Below, in pieces: positions 9,606-19,433 of a stretch of DNA of 64,000 nt. The DNA lies in contig CABYDZ010000003.1 of the NCBI GenBank assembly GCA_902517885.1, positions 1-64,000 of the forward strand, written 5' to 3'. Source of the DNA: an uncultured Pelagibacteraceae bacterium (GTDB lineage Bacteria > Pseudomonadota > Alphaproteobacteria > Pelagibacterales > AG-422-B15). A model generated the notes under the pieces. It had not been told where the DNA came from. It searched no databases and saw only the letters and a program-made list of their open reading frames with translations. Both the position numbers and the translations under genes were made by a program. Each line of letters starts with the position of its first letter. Positions within the stretch are counted from its first letter, which is position 1.

Positions 9606-10448
9606 TTAACAATTAATAATTTTATTATAGCCCTCAATATATGTTGGGTACTTTAATATTACGCCTAATTCCTCCTTTATAAGTTTATTATTAACCTTTT
9701 TATTTTCAGTGAAGAAACTTTCTCTTTTTTCATCTTCACTTAATTCTGAGTATTGCACTTCTCGATCAATTATTATTCCTGTTTTCTCAGATATATATCT
9801 GACAACATCATTTAAAGATGATGGTAGATCATCAGCAACATTGTAAATTCTTATGGGATTTGGTTTATTCATTGAAGCATTAATTATATGTACTAAGTCA
9901 TCAATATAAATTCTCGAAAAAAAATGATTATCTTTAATTACATTAATAAAATTTCCTGAACTCATTCTATCTATAATGCTTCTTTGCGGTCCATATATGC
10001 CTGCAATCCTGAATATATGAAGAGGAAGATTATATTTATTTGAAATATCAATCCATTGATCTTCTGCAAATTTTCTATTGATACCTCTAGTGGACTTTGT
10101 AAGAAGTTCAGAGTTCTCACTTACGAATTCACCTTTATGATCTCCATACACACTTGTAGCTGATAAATATCCAACCCACTTTAAATTTTTAAGAGATTGT
10201 AAATCTTTATTGAAATTATTTAAAAACAGATCCCCATCATCACTGGGTGGGACTGAAATCAATAGATGGGTTATTTTATCACTGTATTCCTTTATTATTA
10301 AATTTGTTTCACTCGGTGCAATAAGTTCAATATTATCATTGATTGATTTTTTCTTTTCACAATTCCGAGAAGTTGCAATTATCTTGTTACTAATTAATAT
10401 CTTACACAAATGTTGAGAAGTATAACCATATCCATAGATAAAGATCAT
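9606..10448 (-). CDS. NAD(P)-dependent SDR/epimerase-type protein (YeeZ-like)
   Basis: Atypical short-chain dehydrogenase. The N-terminal nucleotide-binding strand is degenerate (IFIYGYGYTSQHL, a GxGxxxxxL variant near residues 4-14), and the active-site region has VGYLSATSVYGDHKG with the Ser/Thr-Tyr arrangement of extended SDRs. A later FRIAGIYGP is typical of this group. 280 residues. It lies four bases downstream of queG on the same strand and converges with the EamA gene. YeeZ-like proteins of this kind are widespread but their reaction is not established, so I name only the fold. Confidence 0.75.
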   Translation of the reverse strand: MIFIYGYGYTSQHLCKILISNKIIATSRNCEKKKSINDNIELIAPSETNLIIKEYSDKITHLLISVPPSDDGDLFLNNFNKDLQSLKNLKWVGYLSATSVYGDHKGEFVSENSELLTKSTRGINRKFAEDQWIDISNKYNLPLHIFRIAGIYGPQRSIIDRMSSGNFINVIKDNHFFSRIYIDDLVHIINASMNKPNPIRIYNVADDLPSSLNDVVRYISEKTGIIIDREVQYSELSEDEKRESFFTENKKVNNKLIKEELGVILKYPTYIEGYNKIINC

Positions 10449-10452
10449 GATG

Positions 10453-11637
10453 CTAATCTAACCATTCTGCTTTAACATCTTTATCTACCTCTAAAGATAT
10501 ATGCTCTTTTCTGAAATTATTGAAATCATGAGTATCTGCTATTTGTTTAAGAGCCCACACGGCCATTGACCTAACTAAGCTTGACTCATCATGAAGAAGG
10601 TCTTTTACATCCTCAATAAAAACCTTATTTTTACTATTTCCCACCGCAATCAATACATTTCTAATAAATCGATGCCTTCCAATCCTTTTTATACTTGATC
10701 CACTAAATTTCTCTCTAAATTGTGTATCATCAAGTTTGATAAAGGATTTGAGATCAGGTTCTATTAGTTCTGCTTTAGGATGAAAATTTTTTTCATTGGA
10801 TAATTTGGCAAATTTATTCCACGGGCATACAGCTAAACAGTCATCACATCCATAAATTCTATTTCCTATTAGAGACCTCAAATTTTTATCTATTTTACCT
10901 TTATGTTCGATGGTGAGATAGGAAATACATTTTCTTGCATCTAGCTTATAAGGTTCAATTATTGCCCCAGTAGGACATATGTCTATACAATCCGAACAGG
11001 AGCCACAATGATTTACCTCAGGTTCTGAAAATACAATTTCTTTATCGACAAATATTGTTGAGAGGAACAGCCATGATCCAAAGTCTTTTGAAACTAGATT
11101 TGTGTGCTTTCCTTGCCAACCAATTCCTCCTAACATACCTATAGGTTTTTCCATTACTGGCGCTGTATCAATGAAGTATTTATAATCACAATCATACAAA
11201 TCTGAAATTTGTACTGATAAATGTTTTAAGTTTTTTTTGATAATTTTATGATAGTCGTTATTTCTTGAATATACTGATACAATTCCTTTTTCCTTATTTG
11301 ATAAAAGCTCAAGTGAATTGCAATTAAAATGATAATTTACTCCAAGTACTATTATTGATTTTGCTTTGTCCCAAAGTGATTTTGGATTAGATCTCAGATG
11401 TGATCTTTCAGACATCCATTTCATATCACCATGATGGTTGCTATCTAAAAATTCATTAAGCTGTTTTTTAAAATCTAATTTAGAGCTTACTGGTATAACT
11501 CCAAAAACATCAAAACCATTTTCTTTAATTATTTGATCAAGTTTTTTATAATTGCTCTCTGTAATTAATTGACCAGCTTCAATTTTTTTTCGAAACCCAG
11601 AGGTTGAACTAATATGTTGGCTATCTCTTTCGGACAT
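10453..11637 (-). CDS. queG: Epoxyqueuosine reductase
   Basis: Cobalamin-dependent iron-sulfur enzyme that makes the last step of queuosine synthesis in tRNA (epoxyqueuosine to queuosine). Two 4Fe-4S motifs are clear: CGSCSDCIDICPTGAI and CDDCLAVCPWNKF. The N-terminal DUF1730 region has HHGDMKWM and an SIIVLGVNYHF strand, and a C-terminal HEAT-like segment follows (LLHDESSLVRSMAVWAL). 394 residues, slightly longer than the E. coli enzyme (379). The only usable start is ATG 11637, which places the first 24 codons inside the 3' end of gltB in another frame (73-base overlap). No other ATG, GTG or TTG in frame occurs before the DUF1730 core. Confidence 0.94.
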   Translation of the reverse strand: MSERDSQHISSTSGFRKKIEAGQLITESNYKKLDQIIKENGFDVFGVIPVSSKLDFKKQLNEFLDSNHHGDMKWMSERSHLRSNPKSLWDKAKSIIVLGVNYHFNCNSLELLSNKEKGIVSVYSRNNDYHKIIKKNLKHLSVQISDLYDCDYKYFIDTAPVMEKPIGMLGGIGWQGKHTNLVSKDFGSWLFLSTIFVDKEIVFSEPEVNHCGSCSDCIDICPTGAIIEPYKLDARKCISYLTIEHKGKIDKNLRSLIGNRIYGCDDCLAVCPWNKFAKLSNEKNFHPKAELIEPDLKSFIKLDDTQFREKFSGSSIKRIGRHRFIRNVLIAVGNSKNKVFIEDVKDLLHDESSLVRSMAVWALKQIADTHDFNNFRKEHISLEVDKDVKAEWLD

Positions 11638-14600
11638 ACGTGAATGAATTTTAATTTTTCTGTTTCCCAGTTATCTAATATATTTTTGGCATGCAAACTT
11701 AATGTATTTTGATGGTGATTAAGAATAATTTGGTAAAGCTCATTTGTCCAATAATCTGAGGAAATTGTATCAAAGATTAAAGTGTCTGGATTTACTCTTA
11801 AATTGAAATTTTGATCCTCATCATATATAAATGCCATGCCACCAGTCATTCCGGCCCCAAAATTGTCTCCTGTTTTTCCTAGTATTACAACATTACCACC
11901 AGTCATGTATTCGCATCCATTTGAACCACATCCTTCCACTACAGTTGTTGCACCTGAGTTTCTAACAGCAAACCTTTCACCCGCCTCACCAGCGGCATAT
12001 AATTCACCAGACGTTGCGCCATACAGTACAGTATTTCCAATGATTGTATTTTCGTTACTAATTAAAGAACTTTTTTTGTGAGGCCTAATTGAAATTGTAG
12101 CTCCTGATAAACCTTTTCCAACATAGTCGTTTGAATCCCCAAAGAGGTTTATTTTTAATCCTTTAATTCCAAAAGCGCCAAGTGATTGTCCAGCTGATCC
12201 TGTGAGATTGATAGTCAAGTGCTCCTTATTAACTTCAGTGTTTTTGAATGTTCGGTAAATAGTTGATGATAATCTAGTACCTACCGCTCTATCGGTATTT
12301 TTAATTGGATAATTTAATTCAGTTTTCTGTCCGGTCTGTAAAAATTTCGAGGCATCTTGAATAATTTTTTCATCAAGAGTAGATCCTACGTCATTAATTG
12401 TAGAGTGATTGAAGTACTCAACATCTGGATCCTTCTCGGCTTGAATTAAAAGTGAATTCAAATCTAAATCATCTAAATGAGTTGATCCCCTTGATATTTG
12501 ATACAATAAATCTGTTCTTCCAATAACATCATTTAAACTTTTCACGCCTAAGTCAGCTAAAATTTCTCTGACCTCTTCTGCTATAAAGCTAAATAGATTA
12601 ACCACTTTTTCTGGGCTACCTGAAAATCTCGCTCTCAAATCATCATCTTGCGTACAAACACCTACTGGGCATGTGTTTGAATGACATTGCCTGACCATAA
12701 TACATCCCATAGCCACTAAAGATGTTGTGCCAACTCCAAACTCTTCAGCTCCCATCATCGCAGCGATTACCACATCTCGACCAGTCTTAATTCCACCATC
12801 TGTTCGGAGTACTACGTTCTGACGCAAGCCATTTAATGTCAGAACCTGATTTACTTCGGTCAGGCCCATTTCCCAGGGAATGCCTGCATATTTAATGCTT
12901 GTTTGTGGGCTCGCTCCAGTGCCCCCATTGTGACCAGAAATAAGAATTACATCTGCTTTTGCCTTAGCAACACCCGCAGCAATTGTTCCTATGCCAGAAG
13001 AAGCAACTAATTTTACACATACTCTTGCATTAGGGTTTACTTGTTTCAAGTCATAAATAAGTTGTGCAAGATCTTCAATAGAGTAGATATCATGGTGTGG
13101 AGGAGGACTAATTAATGTTACTCCTTGAGTTGAATGTCTTAATTTAGCAATTTCCGCTGTGACTTTAAAACCTGGTAATTGACCTCCCTCACCAGGCTTT
13201 GCCCCTTGTGCAATCTTAATTTCAATTTCTTCACAATTGTTAAGATATTCTGTAGTCACCCCAAACCTTGCAGAGGCTACTTGTTTAACTCTTGAATTTG
13301 CACTATCCCCGTTCTCAAGTGGATATGATCGTTCAATTGACTCACCGCCTTCACCAGAGCAAGACGCTCCTCCAATTCTATTCATTGCAATCGCGAGTGT
13401 TTCATGGGCTTCTTTTGACAAAGCGCCATGGGACATGCTTCCTGTTCCAAACCTTTTTCTAATTGATGTAATGGACTCAACTTCAGAAAGATCTAAACCA
13501 TTTTCTGCTTCTTTAAACTCAAGAAGGTCTCTTATATTGATTGGCGCAAAATTCCCCATTGAGCTTGAGTACTTTTTATACATATCATAAGAGTCCTCGG
13601 CCACTGATGTTTGAAGAAGGTGTATTAATTTACCTTCATAAGCATGTGTTTCTCCTCCACTTCGATATCGATATATTCCACCTATAGGAAGTGTTTGAAC
13701 GGTATCTGAATAAGCGTAATCATGTAATTCAATAAGTTTTTTCTCAATTCCAGTAAGGCCTATTCCCGACATTCGGCTTTGCACACCAAGGAAATATTCA
13801 TTTACCGTAGAACGGCTAAGACCAACTGCTTCAAAATTAAAACCACCTCTATACGCACTAATAACGGATATACCCAGCTTCGACATTACTTTTAGGAGTC
13901 CTTGGTCAATGGCTTTTTTATATCGATCAACACACTCTTCATAGGACATGTCACCAAATAACCCTTTCTGGTGCCTCTCATAGATACAGTCTTGCGCCAA
14001 ATAAGGATTTACAGTTGTTGCCCCAACGCCAATTAATACAGCGAAGTAATGAGTATCAATGCATTCTGAAGATCTGACATGTAACGAGACAAATGATCTT
14101 ATTCCTTTTCGAGTAAGATCTGTATGAACTGCAGCAGTAATGAGAATTAATGGTAATGCAATTTTTTCTTCATCGGCATTAATATCTGATAAGACTATGT
14201 GAGATTTTCCACTTAGTACTGCAGTTTCAGCTTCTAACTGAATACGCTTAATTTCTTTTTTTAAATCAAATGACTTTTTTTCTACAGTACAATCAATATT
14301 TGTTGTTGTCTGTTGACCACGTGATGAAATTTTTTTAAAAAAGCCATTAGTAATAAATGGACTATCTATTACAAAAACATTTTCTTCATATGGATTTGGA
14401 TTCAAAATATCCTGAAGATTTCCAAATCTCGTTTTTAAACTCATTCTACTTTGCTCTCTTAGGCTGTCGATGGGAGGATTTGTAACTTGGCTAAATTTTT
14501 GTCTAAAAAAGTGTGACAATGGTCTGTACTTATCCGACAATACCGCTATTGGCGTATCATCGCCCATGCTGCCAGTAGATTCTTTCGCATCCGAAACCAT

Positions 14601-16085
14601 TGGGTGCAGGATGAGTTCAAGTTCCTCCATTGTATACCCAGCAGCAATCATTTTCTTTCTTAACTTGGCTTGATCAGTAACCGTTGATTCTTTAGAAATT
14701 TTAACTCGTTTATCTAATCGTATTATTTTTTTGACATACTCTTCATATGGCGCTTCAGATGCTAATCGTTCCTTCATTTCATGATCTCTAAATATTTTAC
14801 CTTCTTTAAGATTGATACCGATAATTTCACCTGGTCCTAGTTTACCTTTTTCTATTATTTTAGATTCATCAACTGTCACCATCCCTGTTTCAGAACCTAC
14901 ATATATAAGATTATCTCTGGAAATTGAGTATCTCATTGGCCGTAATCCATTTCTGTCCATACCTCCAACGATCCAATTTCCATCAACTGCTGCTATTGCA
15001 GCAGGACCATCCCAAGGTTCAACAATAGCGTTTGAAAATTCATACATATTTCTATGCTCAATTGGCATAAGCTCGCTTCTTTTTGACCAGGCTTCCGGTA
15101 TCAAAAGAGTTTTTACAAGAGGAACTGATCTTCCCGCTCTCACATAAAGCTCAAAAGCCGCGTCTAAGGCCGATGAGTCTGAAACGTTTTTTTCAATAAT
15201 TGGCTTAACTTGCTCACTGTCATCTCCAAAAATTTCAGTGGTAATTCTTGTTTGGTGATTCCTCATCCAGTTAGTATTTCCTGATATTGTATTAATTTCA
15301 CCGTTATGAGCTAGCAGTCTAAAGGGCTGAGCTAAACCCCAAGACGGAAAAGTATTTGTTGAGTACCTTTGATGAAATACAGCAAAAGATGAAATAAATT
15401 CTTCATTCGCTAAGTCAGGATAAAAAATTGATAGTTGTTCGGCTAAGAAAAGTCCTTTGTAGATAATTGACTCGAAACTTAATGAGCAAACATAGAAACC
15501 ATTAATTTGTTGCTTAGCTATTCTTTTTTCAAGTCTTCTTCTCACAAGATACAACTCTTTTGCAAAATCAAAGTCTTTATCTCTTTCTGTGTTATTTACG
15601 AACATGACCTGTTCAATCTCAGGACGAGTAGAGTTTGCTTTTTCCCCAATTACACTGTTATTTATTGGAACCTGTCTCCAACCATAGATGTAATAACCAT
15701 GATCTAGCAGTTCGGACTCAATAATTGTTCTACATTTTTCGAGTGCGGCATAATCATTCCTTGGAAGAAACATCATGCCAATACCGAGAGGTTCATCTCT
15801 TTTTTCATGGCCTGTCTTAGCTATCTCATCGTCAAAAAAATTATAAGGAATCTGAGTAAGTATGCCTGCTCCGTCACCAGTTTTTCCGTCGGCATCAACA
15901 GCACCTCGATGCCATACAGCCTTAAGGGCATCAATGCCACCTTGGACAACTTCACGTCTTTGTTCGCCATCTGTAGATGCTACAAAGCCTACGCCGCAAG
16001 AGTCATGTTCATGTCCCGGATTATATAAAAAGGCATCCTCAAGATTTTTTTTATTTTTTAAATATCTTTTTAATTCAATTGTCAT
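11565..16085 (-). CDS. gltB: Glutamate synthase (NADPH) large subunit
   Basis: Alpha subunit of GOGAT: glutamine plus 2-oxoglutarate plus reductant gives two glutamates, the main ammonia-assimilation route with glutamine synthetase. The Ntn glutaminase domain begins after a short propeptide at Cys30 (HDSCGVGF). Next come the central domain, the FMN synthase domain (SGHNGGTGASP, GGIKTGRDV) and the 3Fe-4S cysteines (CIMVRQCHSNTCPVGVC). The C-terminal beta-helix (GNTVLYGATSGELYAAGEAGERFAVRNSG) is also present. 1506 residues, normal. Its ATG overlaps the gltD stop by four bases (coupled), and its 3' end overlaps queG. Confidence 0.98.
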   Translation of the reverse strand: MTIELKRYLKNKKNLEDAFLYNPGHEHDSCGVGFVASTDGEQRREVVQGGIDALKAVWHRGAVDADGKTGDGAGILTQIPYNFFDDEIAKTGHEKRDEPLGIGMMFLPRNDYAALEKCRTIIESELLDHGYYIYGWRQVPINNSVIGEKANSTRPEIEQVMFVNNTERDKDFDFAKELYLVRRRLEKRIAKQQINGFYVCSLSFESIIYKGLFLAEQLSIFYPDLANEEFISSFAVFHQRYSTNTFPSWGLAQPFRLLAHNGEINTISGNTNWMRNHQTRITTEIFGDDSEQVKPIIEKNVSDSSALDAAFELYVRAGRSVPLVKTLLIPEAWSKRSELMPIEHRNMYEFSNAIVEPWDGPAAIAAVDGNWIVGGMDRNGLRPMRYSISRDNLIYVGSETGMVTVDESKIIEKGKLGPGEIIGINLKEGKIFRDHEMKERLASEAPYEEYVKKIIRLDKRVKISKESTVTDQAKLRKKMIAAGYTMEELELILHPMVSDAKESTGSMGDDTPIAVLSDKYRPLSHFFRQKFSQVTNPPIDSLREQSRMSLKTRFGNLQDILNPNPYEENVFVIDSPFITNGFFKKISSRGQQTTTNIDCTVEKKSFDLKKEIKRIQLEAETAVLSGKSHIVLSDINADEEKIALPLILITAAVHTDLTRKGIRSFVSLHVRSSECIDTHYFAVLIGVGATTVNPYLAQDCIYERHQKGLFGDMSYEECVDRYKKAIDQGLLKVMSKLGISVISAYRGGFNFEAVGLSRSTVNEYFLGVQSRMSGIGLTGIEKKLIELHDYAYSDTVQTLPIGGIYRYRSGGETHAYEGKLIHLLQTSVAEDSYDMYKKYSSSMGNFAPINIRDLLEFKEAENGLDLSEVESITSIRKRFGTGSMSHGALSKEAHETLAIAMNRIGGASCSGEGGESIERSYPLENGDSANSRVKQVASARFGVTTEYLNNCEEIEIKIAQGAKPGEGGQLPGFKVTAEIAKLRHSTQGVTLISPPPHHDIYSIEDLAQLIYDLKQVNPNARVCVKLVASSGIGTIAAGVAKAKADVILISGHNGGTGASPQTSIKYAGIPWEMGLTEVNQVLTLNGLRQNVVLRTDGGIKTGRDVVIAAMMGAEEFGVGTTSLVAMGCIMVRQCHSNTCPVGVCTQDDDLRARFSGSPEKVVNLFSFIAEEVREILADLGVKSLNDVIGRTDLLYQISRGSTHLDDLDLNSLLIQAEKDPDVEYFNHSTINDVGSTLDEKIIQDASKFLQTGQKTELNYPIKNTDRAVGTRLSSTIYRTFKNTEVNKEHLTINLTGSAGQSLGAFGIKGLKINLFGDSNDYVGKGLSGATISIRPHKKSSLISNENTIIGNTVLYGATSGELYAAGEAGERFAVRNSGATTVVEGCGSNGCEYMTGGNVVILGKTGDNFGAGMTGGMAFIYDEDQNFNLRVNPDTLIFDTISSDYWTNELYQIILNHHQNTLSLHAKNILDNWETEKLKFIHVCPKEIANILVQPLGFEKKLKLVN

Positions 16086-17521
16086 GAGGCTTTAGTATTA
16101 ATATTTTTTGCATTATTTTTTTCTTCAATATAGTCATGAATAGAATTTGCTACATCTCGTCCATCTCTGATTCCCCAAACTACTAAAGAAGCTCCTCTGA
16201 CAATATCGCCTGCAGCAAATACACCCTCAAGACTGGTCATCATGGTATTAAATCCTACACGAACCGTACCCCATTTAGTGACTGGAAGTTCTTCAACTTC
16301 AAACATTCTTGGCAAATTTTCAGGAGAAAAACCTAAAGCGGCAATTACTAAATCCGACTCTAATTCAAAATCAGAACCTGCAATTTCCTGAGGTGTTCTT
16401 CTACCATCAGAGTCAGGTTCACTTAACTTCATTTTTATACAGTTTAAGAGGTTACCGCTATTATCACTTTCAATTTTTTTCGGAAGAGATTGCCATAAAA
16501 ATTCTACGCCTTCTTCCTCAGCATTGTTAACTTCTCTCGCCGAGCCAGGCATGTTCTCCTTATCTCTTCGATATAGACATTTAACAGATTTTGCTTCCTG
16601 TCTAATTGCTGTCCTTACACAGTCCATAGCTGTATCCCCGCCACCAATCACAACTACATTCTTACCTTTGGCGTTGAGTAATCCATTATCAAAAGCCTCT
16701 ACATTATCTCCCAAGCCTTTTCGGTTTGACGCAATAAGAAAATCTAGAGCAGAAACAACTTTGGATGCATCACCTTCTAGAGAAATTTCTTTCGCTTTAT
16801 AAACTCCTGTTGCAATTAATACAGCATCATGTTTTTTTTGAAGATCCGAAAATTGAATATCTTTTCCAATTTCAGTGTTTAAATGAATCTTAATATTTGA
16901 CTCCTCGAGATATTTCATTCTTCTTTGAACAATATCTTTTTCAAGTTTAAAATTCGGAATTCCATAAATCAGCAAACCTCCAGCGCGGTCATAGCGATCA
17001 TACACATCAATTTTGTAACCCCTTTTTCTTAATTCCTCAGCGGCGGCAAGACCTGCGGGACCCGCACCAATGATACCAATGCTATTTTCTTTTTCTAAGT
17101 ACTCAGGAACTTTGATCGGTTTAATCCATCCCTTTTCGAACGCATTGTCAGTTAAATATTTTTCAACTGAACCAATAGTGACTGAACCATGACCTGATTG
17201 TTCAATAACACAGTTTCCTTCACATAGTCGATCTTGAGGGCAAATTCTTCCACATATCTCCGGCATATTATTTGTGCTCGAAGATATTTGAAAAGCCTCT
17301 TCAAGTCGGTCCTCCGCCGCAAGCTTAAGCCAATCAGGAATATGATTATGCAAGGGACAATGGACGGTGCAATAAGGAACCCCGCACTGAGAACAACGAC
17401 TTGACTGCTCTTTAGCGCTGTTCTTTATAAAGTTCTCGTAAATCTCCCCAAAATCTTTTTTTCTATTTTCTGAGGACCTTTTTTCAGGGTATTCTTGATT
17501 TAAATTAATAAATTTAAGCAT
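16082..17521 (-). CDS. gltD: Glutamate synthase small subunit
   Basis: Beta subunit of GOGAT; takes electrons from NADPH through FAD and passes them over 4Fe-4S clusters to GltB. The N-terminal cysteine-rich module is CSQCGVPYCTVHC, followed by a second set (CGRICPQDRLCEGNC). FAD and NADPH Rossmann motifs are GIIGAGPAGLAAAEELRKRG near residue 150 and VVVIGGGDTAMDC near 290. 479 residues, full length. First gene of gltD-gltB-(queG). Its upstream region contains two strong inverted repeats, described separately. Confidence 0.97.
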   Translation of the reverse strand: MLKFINLNQEYPEKRSSENRKKDFGEIYENFIKNSAKEQSSRCSQCGVPYCTVHCPLHNHIPDWLKLAAEDRLEEAFQISSSTNNMPEICGRICPQDRLCEGNCVIEQSGHGSVTIGSVEKYLTDNAFEKGWIKPIKVPEYLEKENSIGIIGAGPAGLAAAEELRKRGYKIDVYDRYDRAGGLLIYGIPNFKLEKDIVQRRMKYLEESNIKIHLNTEIGKDIQFSDLQKKHDAVLIATGVYKAKEISLEGDASKVVSALDFLIASNRKGLGDNVEAFDNGLLNAKGKNVVVIGGGDTAMDCVRTAIRQEAKSVKCLYRRDKENMPGSAREVNNAEEEGVEFLWQSLPKKIESDNSGNLLNCIKMKLSEPDSDGRRTPQEIAGSDFELESDLVIAALGFSPENLPRMFEVEELPVTKWGTVRVGFNTMMTSLEGVFAAGDIVRGASLVVWGIRDGRDVANSIHDYIEEKNNAKNINTKAS

Positions 17522-17531
17522 AACGTTTTTT

Positions 17532-17554
17532 ATATGTCACAATATATGACATAT
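17532..17554. promoter_or_regulatory. Inverted repeat upstream of gltD
   Basis: ATATGTCA-N7-TGACATAT, eight-base perfect arms, centred about 22 bases before the gltD ATG. On the minus strand a TATAAA box (a -10 candidate) follows seven bases before the ATG, so the repeat occupies the -10/-35 spacer region and there is no good -35. That geometry suits an operator or activator site for gltDB. The binding protein is unknown. Confidence 0.5.
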
Positions 17555-17608
17555 TTGAATTTCTCACATTTATATGAAATTTTATAACATTTAAAATATA
17601 TAATAATA

Positions 17609-17623
17609 GTCATATAGTATGAC
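17609..17623. promoter_or_regulatory. Second inverted repeat in the gltD-uppP gap
   Basis: GTCATA-TAG-TATGAC, six-base perfect arms. It shares the half-site TATGAC(A) with the repeat nearer gltD, about 75 bases away. It lies about 55 bases ahead of uppP, so it could serve either divergent gene. Regulatory use is inferred from symmetry and repetition only. Confidence 0.4.
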
Positions 17624-17677
17624 ACAGTTTAAGTTTTTCTTGCCTAAATGGCGTAAAACAGTATTTTTTTAATTCTT

Positions 17678-18472
17678 ATGGCTTTTTTACCAATACTACT
17701 ATTAGGAATTATTCAGGGTATTACTGAGTTTTTGCCTATTTCAAGTTCAGGACATTTATTAATTGCCGCTGAAATAATGAGTATTCCCGAAAGTCTGATG
17801 TTGGATGTAAGCCTGCATTTGGGCTCTCTTTTGGCTGTCATCATCTATTTTAAAAATGATATTAAAATATTAGTTTTTTTGCTTTTACCATTCAGCGTCA
17901 AATTAAGTAAGGATGAGAAAAATTTAGCTTTCTGTCTCATTGTTGCAATTTTACCTGTTGTGATTGTTGGAGGCTTACTTTTTCTTACAGGCTATGCTGA
18001 CATTTTAAGGAATATAAAAATTGTTGGACTAGCAACAATAATTTTTGGACTTCTTCTCTATTATTCTGATAGTTACACTAATGCCAACACTAAAGGCATT
18101 GAAAGATTATCAATAAAAAATGCCCTCATTATTGGACTTTTCCAAATACTGGCGATTATACCAGGGGCAAGTAGAGCGGGAGTTGTGTATTCAGGTTCAA
18201 GGATAATTGGTTTAAATAGAATTGAAGCTGCAAAGCTTTCTATTTTACTATCAATTCCAGTAATTTTAATTTCTTCTGCCATACCAATTCTTAAACTCAT
18301 AGAGTCACCAACAAGTACTAATATTTCTTATAGCTTTTTTGGATTTTTGACCTCATTTTTTGTGGCTTATATTTCAATAGACTATTTACTTAAATGGTTG
18401 AAAAAAAATACTATGAAACCATTTGTTATCTACCGAATTGTTATAGGAACACTTATCTTAATTTATCTTTAG
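17678..18472 (+). CDS. uppP: Undecaprenyl-diphosphatase
   Basis: Integral membrane phosphatase (BacA family) that converts undecaprenyl diphosphate to the monophosphate, recycling the lipid carrier of peptidoglycan and LPS synthesis. The first catalytic signature is GIIQGITEFLPISSSGHLL near residues 10-28, and the second is PGASRAGVVYSGSRI near 165-180. 264 residues with about eight hydrophobic helices. It diverges from gltD across 156 bases and converges on the NDUFA9-like gene with three bases between stops. Confidence 0.96.
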   Translation: MAFLPILLLGIIQGITEFLPISSSGHLLIAAEIMSIPESLMLDVSLHLGSLLAVIIYFKNDIKILVFLLLPFSVKLSKDEKNLAFCLIVAILPVVIVGGLLFLTGYADILRNIKIVGLATIIFGLLLYYSDSYTNANTKGIERLSIKNALIIGLFQILAIIPGASRAGVVYSGSRIIGLNRIEAAKLSILLSIPVILISSAIPILKLIESPTSTNISYSFFGFLTSFFVAYISIDYLLKWLKKNTMKPFVIYRIVIGTLILIYL

Positions 18473-18475
18473 AAA

Positions 18476-19381
18476 TTAAGAAATATAATTACTTATGATA
18501 TCTCTTGATGATTTTGCAGTTATTCCTAACGAACTGAGATTGTATGGAGTATCAGATACTATGTTGTCTTTCTTTAACATCTTGACTTGATCAAATGTAA
18601 TCATAGGAGATGGTGATAATTTCATTAATAACGCAGTAGCATTTGCAAAAGATAGAGGCAGAGGAAGAATAATTCTTTTAATTTTTAATGTGTTTAAAAT
18701 TAATTGATAAATTTCTTTAAGCGTCATAACTTCAGGTCCTCCAAATTCATAAATCTTTCCTGCTGCTTCGTTATCTTCTAAAAGCTTGATCAGCCCCTCG
18801 GCTATATCCTTAACATAAACGCATTGAAACTTGTTATTGCTAAACAAGGGAATGATTGGAAGGAGCTTTACCAATTTTGACTGCAAGGTGAAAAATCCAT
18901 CGCCAGGCCCAAAAACAATCGATGGCCTAATTATTGTTGCAGGCGAAAAATTATCTAAAATATTCTTTTCACCTATTCCTTTAGATACTTGGTATTTTGC
19001 ATCGCTATCAACATCAGCGCCTATAGATGAAAAGTGAATTAAACGTTCGATTTTGTGTTCAGAGCATATTTCTGCAATGTTTTTTGGTCCAACTGCATGG
19101 CAATTATTAAAAGTCTGATCACCTGAAGATTCATTAAGTATACCTACAAAATTAATGACAATATCAGATCCAATTATATGAGGTTCAATAGTGTGTTTTA
19201 AGTTAATATTTCCCTTAATTATATCTAGTTGATCAATGGAACCCATCATTCTTAAATGCCCAGCAAGATGGGTATTTCTGCATATAACTTTTAATTTATG
19301 CCCGAGTTTTAGTAATTCTGAAATGCAATATTTGGCTAAAAAACCAGAACCTCCAACTAAAGTAATTCTTTTTTGCTTCAT
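18476..19381 (-). CDS. NDUFA9-like NAD(P)-binding protein (atypical SDR)
   Basis: Relative of the complex I accessory subunit NDUFA9, an atypical SDR that binds NAD(P)H without clear dehydrogenase activity. The N-terminal motif is ITLVGGSGFLAKYCISELLKLGH (GxxGxxG variant). The catalytic Tyr-x3-Lys is YQVSKG near residue 138 with the preceding SSIGAD, and RPSIVFGPGDGFF is a group signature. 301 residues. Being next to uppP and the glt genes is a common alphaproteobacterial arrangement. Whether it associates with complex I here cannot be said; nuo genes are not in the window. Confidence 0.85.
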   Translation of the reverse strand: MKQKRITLVGGSGFLAKYCISELLKLGHKLKVICRNTHLAGHLRMMGSIDQLDIIKGNINLKHTIEPHIIGSDIVINFVGILNESSGDQTFNNCHAVGPKNIAEICSEHKIERLIHFSSIGADVDSDAKYQVSKGIGEKNILDNFSPATIIRPSIVFGPGDGFFTLQSKLVKLLPIIPLFSNNKFQCVYVKDIAEGLIKLLEDNEAAGKIYEFGGPEVMTLKEIYQLILNTLKIKRIILPLPLSFANATALLMKLSPSPMITFDQVKMLKKDNIVSDTPYNLSSLGITAKSSRDIISNYIS

Positions 19382-19433
19382 ATTTGATAAATATACCTTA
19401 TGTACTTCTCTGAAATAAGTTAATTTTCATACA

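Noticed and set aside
13237-13590. Long open frame antisense to gltB
   Set aside because: No start signals or recognisable protein; it mirrors the codon pattern of the real gene on the other strand.
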